The notes under the pieces: generated by a model | Told to the model about the DNA's origin: nothing | Databases searched by the model: none | Seen by the model: the letters and a program-made list of their open reading frames with translations, nothing else | Made by a program: the position numbers and the translations under genes | Assembly (NCBI GenBank): GCA_017353815.1 | Contig: JAFMSB010000086.1 | Location: forward strand, 1-7,009 | Source: Methylocapsa sp. | GTDB taxonomy: Bacteria; Pseudomonadota; Alphaproteobacteria; Rhizobiales; Beijerinckiaceae | Direction of reading: 5' to 3' | DNA: 7,009 nucleotides | Shown here: piece by piece, positions 1-6,600 of the stretch | How the letters are laid out: each line of letters begins with the position of its first letter | Position numbering within the stretch: the first letter of the stretch is position 1

Positions 1-285
1 ATACCGATAGTAGTACGGATTTGCCGCGGCCGCGGCGAAGGGCAGCGTCGCCAAACCTAACGCGGCGCCCGCAACGGCGGCGCCCGGGTTCCAATATCCA
101 TACCTGCGATAGTATCCGTGGCGATGCCAGCCGTAGTGCCTATAATGCCTGTAGTAGACTTGCTCAACTATCGGTTTCGGCGTCACGGTCCGTGGGCTCG
201 CCACATTCATTGGTCCGGCCGAGGCCGCGCCCGTGAGCGCAAGCAGGGCCGCTCCGGAGACAAGCGAAATGTGCTTGCTGTTCAT
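1..285 (-). CDS. Small exported Tyr/His/Arg-rich protein (5' part, truncated by window edge)
   Basis: The reading frame is open for 95 codons from ATG at 285 to the window edge, so the C-terminus is missing. An AGGAAGGG ribosome-binding site lies about 9 bases before the ATG. Residues 1-23 look like a Sec signal peptide: Lys4, a hydrophobic core (about 8-20) and an Ala-Ser-Ala cleavage site at 21-23. A short Pro/Val/Thr linker follows. Residues 44-65 are packed with Tyr, His, Arg, Gly and Trp (YYRHYRHYGWHRHGYYRRYG). Residues 68-88 form an Ala/Gly-rich hydrophobic stretch, and then a second Tyr cluster (NPYYYRY) reaches the edge. Small periplasmic or envelope proteins of this make-up are common in Hyphomicrobiales and mostly uncharacterised; I cannot assign a function. 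It runs in the same direction as the upstream oxidoreductase, 95 bp away, but a hairpin between them argues for separate transcription. The gene is convincing; its role is unknown. Confidence 0.8.
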   Translation of the reverse strand, partial: MNSKHISLVSGAALLALTGAASAGPMNVASPRTVTPKPIVEQVYYRHYRHYGWHRHGYYRRYGYWNPGAAVAGAALGLATLPFAAAAANPYYYRY

Positions 286-360
286 GTCACATATCCCTTC
301 CTTTGAAAAATTGCCTCAACCGACAACGAGCGCGGCCAGGTCTTTGTTCCCTGGTTCTCA

Positions 361-378
361 AATCACAGGCTCGTGATT
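361..378 (-). terminator. Possible weak stem-loop terminator after the oxidoreductase gene
   Basis: AATCAC and GTGATT form a perfect 6-bp inverted repeat around a 6-base loop, starting 2 bases past the TAG stop of the minus-strand oxidoreductase. No T-run follows on the minus strand, so it is not a classical intrinsic terminator. A second small inverted repeat (CCAGG/CCTGG, 336-354) lies just beyond it. The position suggests transcript-end or mRNA 3'-end structure; the role is inferred. Confidence 0.25.
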
Positions 379-380
379 CA

Positions 381-1637
381 CTAGTTTGCGCTGCCCGCAC
401 GGCTGCTTGGGCGCTCCGGCGAAAGCAAATGCTCGCGCCGGATGCCAAGGCCAATGAGCGCGGCGGGCAGTCGGCGCAGATAGGGATAACGAAGGAAAAG
501 CCGGAGAAACCAGTTAGGCGCCGCCTTGGAGGTGCTGGCGAGCACGCGCGTAATCACCCGTTTTTGAATAGCGACTTGAATCCCTTGAATGACCTTTGTT
601 GGCCATTCGCGCCGCTTTTGCACCTCTGCCAGGAGCTCGTTTGTTGCGGGCGACCCGCCCGAGAGTGGTTCCGCTAGGGTGTTGGCGGCGGCAATCGCAT
701 CTTGGATCGCGAGATTGATACCGACGCCGCCGATCGGCGACATGGCGTGGGCGGCATCTCCGATGCACAAAAGTCCGGGCTTGTGCCAAAGGGCCAGCCG
801 GTCGACGGCGACGGTCAGAAGACTCACTTCATCGAAACTATTGAGTCCCGCCATGCGGCCGGCGAATTGTGGAGCAGCCGCCGTAACGCGCTGCTGCAGG
901 GCGGCGATGCCGTCCGCCTTTATTTGCTCCGCCGTTCCTTTGGGAATGACATAGCCGCACTGCCAGTAAGTGCCGCGGTTGATGAGGACAAGTATCTGTC
1001 CGCGGTCAATCCGGCCAAAGCTTTCTTCGTCGTCGCCTTCTTTCCATGGCAGCCGGAACCATAAAACATCCATCGGCGCGCCGATTTCCTGCGGCCGAAG
1101 CCCCGCCTCTTGCCGGATGAGGGAACCGCGGCCATCGGCGCCGATCGTCAGATCCGCGCGGACGATGACCTGGCCGCCGGGCGCCGCCGCGGTCACGCCT
1201 GCAACTTTGCCGCTCTCCCAGATGAGGCCGTTGGCCTGCGTGGACATGTTAAGCCGGAATGAGGGATAGAGCTTGGCTTGGCTTGCGAGAAAATCAAGAA
1301 AATCCCACTGCGGCATAAAGGCAAGAAATTTGGCCTGCACCGGAAGATAAGAGAAATCCGCAACAGGCAGCAAAGTGTCGCCAATCCATGCCTTGAGGAT
1401 CCGGGTTTCTTGATGCGGCAATTTCAAAAATTCCTTGAGCAGGCCGAGCTCATACATGGCCTCCATCGTCGAGGGATGAATCGTGTCGCCGCGGAAATCG
1501 CGAAAAAAATCTCCATGCTTTTCGAGGACGAGCGTATCAACGCCCGCGCGCGCAAGAAGAAAACCCAGCATCATTCCCGCAGGCCCGCCGCCCACAATGC
1601 AGCAGCGGCAGGAGACTGTTTTCTCAGTCTCATCCAT
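381..1637 (-). CDS. FAD-dependent monooxygenase/oxidoreductase (UbiH/PHBH class)
   Basis: This complete 418-residue protein belongs to the class A flavoprotein monooxygenase family (FAD-binding type PF01494, COG0654). In order, it shows the dinucleotide-binding GGGPAG at 16-21 in the first beta-alpha-beta unit; Glu39 in LVLEK, placed to bind the FAD ribose; the DFRGDTIHP segment at 47-55, typical of the family; the DG motif GADGRGSLIR at 166-175; and the GD motif GDAAHAMSPIGGVGINLA at 293-310, which contacts the FAD and substrate side. Such enzymes are usually soluble, use NAD(P)H and O2, and hydroxylate aromatic or quinone-like compounds; the substrate cannot be read here. The C-terminus (about 375-405) is basic and amphipathic, so loose membrane association is possible. 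The ATG at 1637 puts the Gly motif at the usual distance from the N-terminus, and CGGAG lies about 8 bases upstream. A Cys10-Arg-Cys12-Cys13 cluster just before the first beta strand is slightly unusual. The gene is divergent from rpiA and has no pathway partners in view. Confidence 0.9.
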   Translation of the reverse strand: MDETEKTVSCRCCIVGGGPAGMMLGFLLARAGVDTLVLEKHGDFFRDFRGDTIHPSTMEAMYELGLLKEFLKLPHQETRILKAWIGDTLLPVADFSYLPVQAKFLAFMPQWDFLDFLASQAKLYPSFRLNMSTQANGLIWESGKVAGVTAAAPGGQVIVRADLTIGADGRGSLIRQEAGLRPQEIGAPMDVLWFRLPWKEGDDEESFGRIDRGQILVLINRGTYWQCGYVIPKGTAEQIKADGIAALQQRVTAAAPQFAGRMAGLNSFDEVSLLTVAVDRLALWHKPGLLCIGDAAHAMSPIGGVGINLAIQDAIAAANTLAEPLSGGSPATNELLAEVQKRREWPTKVIQGIQVAIQKRVITRVLASTSKAAPNWFLRLFLRYPYLRRLPAALIGLGIRREHLLSPERPSSRAGSAN

Positions 1638-1692
1638 CGCGAGGCTCCGTTTTGAGGCCAGCCACCTATTCTCCTGACCCGAATGGGAGTGC

Positions 1693-1704
1693 GTGACCGG
1701 TCAC
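1693..1704. promoter_or_regulatory. Perfect 12-bp palindrome GTGACCGGTCAC, candidate operator
   Basis: GTGACCGGTCAC is identical to its reverse complement. It ends 56 bp upstream of the oxidoreductase ATG. A second CCGG follows at once (CCGG-TCA-CCGG, 1697-1707) and a palindromic GTATAC lies at 1708-1713. Perfect palindromes of this size close upstream of a redox enzyme gene often bind a dimeric repressor (TetR, GntR or MarR type). No regulator gene is present in the window, so operator function is an inference from symmetry and position only. Confidence 0.35.
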
Positions 1705-1919
1705 CGGGTATACTATCGCTGCGGCTGGCCCATCGCTCCACGCGCCCAAAAAAACGCTTGCCAAGAGGGGCCGTCCCTATTTGCCTGCAACAAGGTTTTG
1801 TCTTCGCCAAAGTAAGACAGGCGGATATTTATGTGCGACAGAAGGACCGCGCATCCGCCCGCGCCTTAGCCCCATTCCGCGAGCGCAGATCAGGACTCAA
1901 TGCAACTGCTGCCAAAGCA

Positions 1920-1929
1920 ATTATATAAT
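1920..1929 (+). promoter_or_regulatory. Candidate -10 box (TATAAT) for rpiA in a 10-bp AT palindrome
   Basis: TATAAT at 1924-1929 matches the sigma-70 -10 consensus exactly and sits in an AT-only patch of otherwise GC-rich sequence. No good -35 is visible; the hexamer at 17-base spacing is TGCAAC. If used, transcription would start near 1936 and leave a leader of about 85 bases before the rpiA ATG. Because ATTATATAAT is self-complementary, a TATAAT also reads on the minus strand, about 285 bp from the oxidoreductase start. Confidence 0.35.
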
Positions 1930-1951
1930 CCCTGCCGGGCAAAAACCAAAT

Positions 1952-1983
1952 TCGCCTGCATTGATCCGGACAGGAGCAGGCGA
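1952..1983 (+). repeat. 8-bp inverted repeat in the putative rpiA leader
   Basis: TCGCCTGC (1952-1959) and GCAGGCGA (1976-1983) are exact reverse complements across 16 bases, and TCC/GGA inside the loop could extend the fold. The AGGAG at 1972-1976 lies in the loop and its base next to the stem, but it is too far (over 40 bases) from the ATG at 2022 to be its ribosome-binding site. In RNA this would be a stable GC-rich hairpin. Whether it regulates rpiA is unknown. Confidence 0.35.
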
Positions 1984-2021
1984 TTAACCGAAGCGTTTTG
2001 CCGGACCGGCTGGTTAGCCTG

Positions 2022-2732
2022 ATGCCAGAAGTCACACTGGAAGCTGCCAAGCGGCTTGCCGCCAAAAAGGCGCTGGAACTTGTGGCGCCCGGCATGCGCC
2101 TTGGCCTTGGCACCGGCTCGACGGCCGCGCATTTTGTCGAACTCCTTGGCGCCCGCGTGGCGCAGGGGCTGGATGTCATCTGCGTGCCGACGTCGGAGCG
2201 CACGCGCGCGCTGGCCGAGCGCCATGCAGTTCCGCTCGCCTCTTTCGACTTAATGCCGGAGCTCGACCTCGCGGTTGATGGCGCTGACGAGTTCGATTCA
2301 AGCTTGCGCCTCATAAAGGGCGGCGGCGGCGCGCTCTTGCGCGAGAAAATCGTCGCCATGGCGGCAAAGCGCATGATTGTCATTGCCGATTGGACGAAAT
2401 CGGTCCGGGTGCTGGGGAAATTTCCATTGCCCATTGAGGTCAATCGCTTTGGGCTTGAGGCAACCAAGCGGATGATTTCGGCCGCGGCGAAGAGCCGCGG
2501 GTGCGAAGGCGAGATCCGCGTGCGGCGGATGGCCTGCGGGGATCCTTATGTTACCGGCGACGGGCATTACATCGTCGATTGCTCGTTTGGCGCGATTGCC
2601 TGCCCGGAAGAGCTCACCCCGCATCTTTCCGCCATTCCCGGCGTCATCGAGCATGGCCTGTTCCTCGGCATCGCGAAAGCGGTGATTTGCGCCGGGCCAG
2701 ACGGAATCGAAGTTTTGGGCAAGCTTGATTGA
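2022..2732 (+). CDS. rpiA: Ribose-5-phosphate isomerase A
   Basis: RpiA interconverts D-ribose 5-phosphate and D-ribulose 5-phosphate in the non-oxidative pentose phosphate pathway (and the Calvin cycle where present); it is cytosolic. From ATG 2022 the protein has 236 residues, close to the usual 220-235. Family blocks appear in order: GLGTGSTA at 28-35 (phosphate-binding loop), [11 protein letters not shown] at 56-66, the DGADEFD block at 86-92 and [11 protein letters not shown] at 99-109. Asp86, Asp89, Lys99 and Glu108 line up with E. coli Asp81, Asp84, Lys94 and Glu103, so the active site looks complete. A TTG at 1998 would add eight residues. I prefer ATG 2022 because the family alignment begins at [15 protein letters not shown]; neither start has a strong Shine-Dalgarno. 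No cotranscribed partner is visible: the next downstream gene is decayed. A 7-bp inverted repeat overlaps the stop codon. Confidence 0.96.
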   Translation: MPEVTLEAAKRLAAKKALELVAPGMRLGLGTGSTAAHFVELLGARVAQGLDVICVPTSERTRALAERHAVPLASFDLMPELDLAVDGADEFDSSLRLIKGGGGALLREKIVAMAAKRMIVIADWTKSVRVLGKFPLPIEVNRFGLEATKRMISAAAKSRGCEGEIRVRRMACGDPYVTGDGHYIVDCSFGAIACPEELTPHLSAIPGVIEHGLFLGIAKAVICAGPDGIEVLGKLD

Positions 2733-2749
2733 TAGCGTCGGGATCAATC
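2727..2749 (+). repeat. 7-bp inverted repeat spanning the rpiA stop codon
   Basis: GATTGAT (2727-2733) and ATCAATC (2743-2749) are exact reverse complements around a 9-base loop; the left arm contains the TGA stop of rpiA. The stem is AT-rich and no T-run follows, so an intrinsic terminator is unlikely. It may stabilise the mRNA 3' end or be chance. Confidence 0.25.
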
Positions 2750-2782
2750 TCGAAATTAGCTTTATGCCGAAACTGCCCGAAA

Positions 2783-3336
2783 ATGACCGAAGCCAAATCA
2801 TTGCCGAGGGCTGATGAAATTAGCGCCAAGGCTTGCGCGGCCGCTTTCGGCCAGCCATTGATCTCGAATATCTACCGCGGGTTGATCGCCGAGACAATTG
2901 TTGGCACAGCACTCGGCCTGGATTGGCAAATGTGTTCCGCCGATCTGGCGAGGCCGGGATTTCCAACACAATGGAGGCTGCCGCCTCGAAGTGAAGCAAT
3001 GGGCTGCCTGGCAGACATGGGCCGCACCCAGGAACTCGAAGAGCCTAATGTGTCCGATTTTCGATGTTCGCACGCGAAACGGCCATTTCGAAGGTGGAGA
3101 ATGGACCGCCGGGGCTGGGCGTCACGCGCAAATTTATATCTTTGTATAATCCAGTTACAAATGAGAGCGCGGATCATTGCGCGCCTAAGCAATGGGAGCA
3201 ATGGCGATTTCCCATCGTGGCCGCAAGCCGTCTTTCTGCCACCAAGACGATAGGCTTGACGAAGATCGCGCAGCTGGCGGCCCACGTAGCGTTTGGTGGA
3301 CTTAGCGCGGCGGTCGAAAATATGTGGGAAGCGCTG
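2783..3336 (+). pseudogene. Frameshifted gene remnant, conserved-hypothetical type with an ExK motif
   Basis: No single frame spans this stretch, but three frames join into one protein-like sequence of about 180 residues. Frame one runs from ATG 2783 (MTEAKSLPRADEISAKACAA) through AAFGQPLISNIYRGLIAETIV to CSADLAR near 2953. Frame two picks up as RDFQHNGGCRLEVKQ (2955 on), continues through FDVRTRNGHFEGGEWTAGAG and ends IYIFV before TAA at 3147-3149. Frame three continues YNPVTNESADH (3145 on), then ASRLSATKTIGLTKIAQLAA and GLSAAVENM, to about 3324. Each join equals one extra base (or two lost). From memory this resembles an uncharacterised alphaproteobacterial protein family; I cannot name it. 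The Glu in GLIAETIV, an Asp near 2942-2960 and the E-x-K in RLEVKQ are spaced like a PD-(D/E)xK nuclease core, which is an inference. No Shine-Dalgarno precedes ATG 2783. Frame three stays open to a TAG at 3553-3555, but the sequence after about 3336 looks random, so the end is approximate. Sequencing error is the alternative, though the adjacent smc frame is intact over 3.3 kb. Confidence 0.7.
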
Positions 3337-3583
3337 TGGGCTGGGCCGCTGCCTCACGGCAAGGCCGAGGTTTGGCAAAGGGCGGCATGTGCCCCAGCCG
3401 AAAGCGCCCGCGCCATAGCTGTAAGGAGCTGCAGCCTCTCACTTTCATTGGAAAATGGCCGCCGCTCCTTGCGCCCCGGGGGCGCCTGCGCCCTATTTGC
3501 GCGTGGCCGAATCGGCTTGGTCCGCCGGGCGCCGGGCTCTGCAGCCTGCGGATAGTTAACCGAAAGCTAAGGAGCTTCATCAA
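3337..3583. other. Spacer between the gene remnant and the smc leader
   Basis: This stretch has no recognisable gene on either strand. It contains a GC hairpin (GCGCCCC-G-GGGGCGC, 3471-3485) without a T-run, and near its end AAGCT-AAGG-AGCTT (3564-3577), a 5-bp stem whose loop and right arm carry the AAGGAG Shine-Dalgarno of the mini-ORF. No clear -35/-10 pair was found, so the smc promoter is not located. Confidence 0.4.
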
Positions 3584-3628
3584 ATGATAGCGGAACGCGC
3601 GTTCGCCGCGCCCGGGCGCTGCCGATGA
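3584..3628 (+). CDS. 14-codon upstream ORF overlapping the smc start (candidate leader peptide)
   Basis: ATG 3584 opens a 14-residue frame (MIAERAFAAPGRCR) ending in TGA at 3626-3628, which overlaps the smc ATG at 3625 as ATGA. A consensus AAGGAG at 3569-3574 lies 9 bases upstream of ATG 3584, an ideal spacing, whereas nothing resembling a Shine-Dalgarno precedes the smc ATG. The arrangement fits a translational coupler: ribosomes load at the strong site, end at the TGA and reinitiate on smc. The peptide has no recognisable motif. It could also be the relic of a former upstream gene whose start and stop survived a deletion. That it is translated is inferred. Confidence 0.4.
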   Translation: MIAERAFAAPGRCR

Positions 3629-6600
3629 AACTCACCAAACTCCGCATCACGGGCTTCAAGACCTTTGTCGAGCCGTCCGAGTTTCTGATCGAGCCGGGGC
3701 TGACCGGCATCATCGGGCCGAATGGCTGCGGCAAGTCCAATCTCGTCGAAGCCTTGCGCTGGGTCATGGGCGAAAGCTCATCCAAAAGCATGCGCGCCTC
3801 GGGCATGGAGGATGTGATTTTCTCCGGCGGCGGCGAGAGGCCGGCGCGCAATATGGCCGAAGTGGCCCTCTTTCTCGACAATCGCGACCGATCCGCCCCG
3901 GCCGCGTTCAACGATGCCGAGGCGATCGAGGTCTCCCGCCATATCGCCCGTGAAGCAGGTTCGACCTACCGGATCAACGGCCGCGAGGCGCGCGCGCGAG
4001 ACGTTCAGCTGCTCTTTGCCGATGCCTCGACTGGGGCCCGCTCGCCCGCCATGGTCCGGCAAGGGCAGATTGGCGAGATCATCGCCGCAAAACCGCAGGA
4101 GAGGCGGCGCATTCTCGAGGAGGCGGCAGGAATTTCCGGCCTCCATTCTCGCAGGCACGAGGCCGAGCTGCGGCTCAAGGCGGCCGAAGACAATCTTGCG
4201 CGGCTGAACGATGTCGTGCAGCAGCTCAACACCCAGACCGAGAGCCTCCAGCGCCAGGCGCGCCAAGCCGAGCGTTACCGGGGGCTGGCAGCCGAAATTA
4301 AGCGCAATGAGGCCCTGCTTGCCCTGATTAACCAGACCGAGGCGGCGCGGGCGCTGGAGATCGCCCAAGCCAAGCTCGATGCGGATCTGATGAGGGTCGC
4401 GGAAAAGACCCGCGCCCAGGCCGAAGTTGCGCGAAATCAGGCCTTTGCGGCGCAGGAGCTGCCCGGTCTGCGCGCCGCCGAGGCCGAGGCAAATTCAGAC
4501 TTGCAAAAACTCATTCTCGCCCGGGAGACGCTGGATGGCGAAGAGCGGCGGGCAAGAGGCCGTATCGCGGAGCTTGAGCGCCGCGCCGCACAGATAGCAA
4601 GCGATATTGCCCGCGAGCAGGCGCTCACGGAAGATGCCGCGGGCGTGCTTGCGCGGCTCGATGCCGAGGCGGCAGAACTTTCAGGCGCAGGTTCCCGAGA
4701 AGAGGAAATTGAGGAGCTGCGCGGCGGCCTCGCGCAGGCCGAGGCCGTGCTTGCGGAAAGCGAAAGGAAGCTCGCCGAATGCCAAGATGTGAAAGCGGCG
4801 CTTGAGGCAAGGCGCGCGGCGCTTGAGGCGGCAATTGAGGAGGAAATGCACAGGCTCGGGCGGCTCGATGGCGATCTGAATGAGGTGCGGCGGGAGCAGA
4901 CCGCGATCCTGGCCGGCCGGGCGCCTGAGACGGATCTGGATGCTCTTCAGGCAGAGCTCGGTGCGGCCCTTGCGGCAGCAGAGCTGCGCGAGAGCGAGGC
5001 CGCGGCCGCCGAGTTCGCCCTCGCCGAGGCCCGCAAGGAAGAGGCCGGGATCCGCGCGCCTGCGAGGGAAGCCGAGAGCAGGGCGCAGAAACTTGAGACA
5101 CAGGTCGAAACCTTATCCAAGGTCTTGACCGCGGGAACGGGCGGCTTTTGGCCGCCGGTTACCGACGAGATAACGGTTGCCAAGGGGTATGAGGCGGCGC
5201 TTGGCGCAGCCCTTGGCGACGATCTCGAGGCATCGACGAATCCCGCTTCGCCCGCCCATTGGGCGGAAACCGAAGGGCCAGACGACCCAGCGCTTCCGCC
5301 GCGGGTCGAAGCTTTGTTGAAGCTCGTCTCCGCCCCGTCGGCACTTGCGAGGCGCCTGAACCAGATTGGGGTCGTGCTGCGCTCAGAAGGCGCCTCGTTG
5401 CGGGCATTGCTTCGTCCCGGTCAGAGACTCGTCTCGAAAGAAGGCGATCTGTGGCGCTGGGATGGTTTCACCCAGGCCGCCGAGGCTCCTACCGCAGCGG
5501 CGCGGCGGCTTGCCGAGAAGAACCGGCTCGGCGAGCTTGAGTTCGAGGCGCAGGCGGCCCGCGTCGAAGCCAATGATTTGAAACTAGCCGCGGAACGGGC
5601 CGGAGCCACGCTGGCTTCTGCGGCAAGTGCCGAACAGGCGGCAAGGCAGGCGCATAAGAACGCGCTGCGCTGGATCGATGCCGCCCGCGAGGCAAAAACC
5701 GCCGCCGAGCAGCGCAAAGCCGAAACCGCCGCCCGACTGTCGGCGCTCGATGAGGCCCTTGCCCGTCTCAATGCCGCGCGCGCGGAAGCATCGGGGAAGC
5801 TTGCGCAAGCCGAGGCTGATCTCGCCAGGCTCCGGGAGGCGGCAAGCCTTGCCACGCAGCTCAATGCTGCGCGCATGGCGGCAGCCGAGGATCGCGGCGC
5901 AGCTGCGGAGGCGAGCGCCAAGCTGCAAAATTATGAGCGCGAGGCAGCAAGGTTCGCCAAGCGAATCCGCAGCCTCGAAGAGGAGCGCCAGTCTTGGCTT
6001 GCGCGTGCCAGGGACGCGCAAAGCCAAATCGAAGCATTGAAAGAGCGCCAGACGGAAACCGCCCAGGAATTGCAAAAGCTTGAAGAAGCGCCAGCGCTGT
6101 TCGCCGCGGCGCGCAGGGATCTTATGAATAAGATCGAGACTGCGGAGGAGGCGCGAAGAGAGACAGGTGATAGCCGCGCCGCGGCGGAGGCACGGGTCTC
6201 GGAAGCCGACAAGGCAGCCCGGGGCGCGCTTGAGGCAATGAGCACGGCGCGGGAGGAAATGGCGCGTTCTGAAGCACGTGTTGAAGCCGCGCGGGCGCGC
6301 TGCAACGATATCGCGCATATGATCGCAACCGAGCTTGGCTGCACGGATGCCGGCCTCTCCGAGCTCGCCCATGTTGCCCCGGGCAAGGAACTGCCGGAAG
6401 CGGAAAAGGTGGAGAAGCGGCTCGAAAATCTAAAGAGCGACCGCGAGCGTCTTGGCAGCGTAAATTTGCGGGCGGAGGAAGAGCTCAGCGAAGTGCTCGC
6501 CTCGAAGACAAAACTGACGGCGGAATTTGACGATCTGACCGAGGCGATAAGGCGCCTGCGGCTCGCAATACAGAATTTGAACAAAGAAGGCCGCGAAAGA

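Larger units (their letters stand above)
1638..2021. other. Divergent intergenic region between the oxidoreductase and rpiA
   Basis: About 385 bp separate the two divergent starts. Frames on either strand are open for up to about 80 codons, but none has recognisable motifs or a convincing ribosome-binding site, so I treat it as non-coding. It holds a perfect 12-bp palindrome (1693-1704), a 6-bp inverted repeat TGTCTT/AAGACA (1799-1819), a CcrM-type GACTC site (1894-1898), the palindromic ATTATATAAT (1920-1929), an 8-bp inverted repeat (1952-1983) and a compact GCCGG-A-CCGGC repeat (2000-2010). Confidence 0.6.

Noticed and set aside
303..677. Plus-strand open frame of 124 codons opposite the oxidoreductase C-terminus
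   Set aside because: It lies antisense to the conserved flavoprotein gene and resembles no protein I recognise.
1683..1928. Plus-strand open frame of 81 codons in the divergent intergenic region
   Set aside because: It has no ribosome-binding site, no motif and an Arg/Ala-rich chance composition, and it runs over the putative rpiA promoter.
1829..2467. Minus-strand open frame of 212 codons opposite rpiA
   Set aside because: It overlaps rpiA, which is conserved and complete, and its sequence is Ser/Arg/Ala-rich without family motifs.
2872..3378. Minus-strand open frame of 168 codons opposite the gene remnant
   Set aside because: The plus strand gives coherent protein-like segments across this stretch; the minus frame has Arg-rich shadow composition and no ribosome-binding site.
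3471..3485. GC-rich hairpin GCGCCCC-G-GGGGCGC upstream of smc, considered as a terminator
   Set aside because: No T-run follows on either strand and the single-base centre makes a poor loop; it is likely chance in GC-rich DNA.
4625..5101. Minus-strand open frame of about 158 codons opposite smc
   Set aside because: Its Pro/Arg/Ala low-complexity composition is typical of an antisense shadow of Ala/Glu-rich coiled-coil coding sequence.
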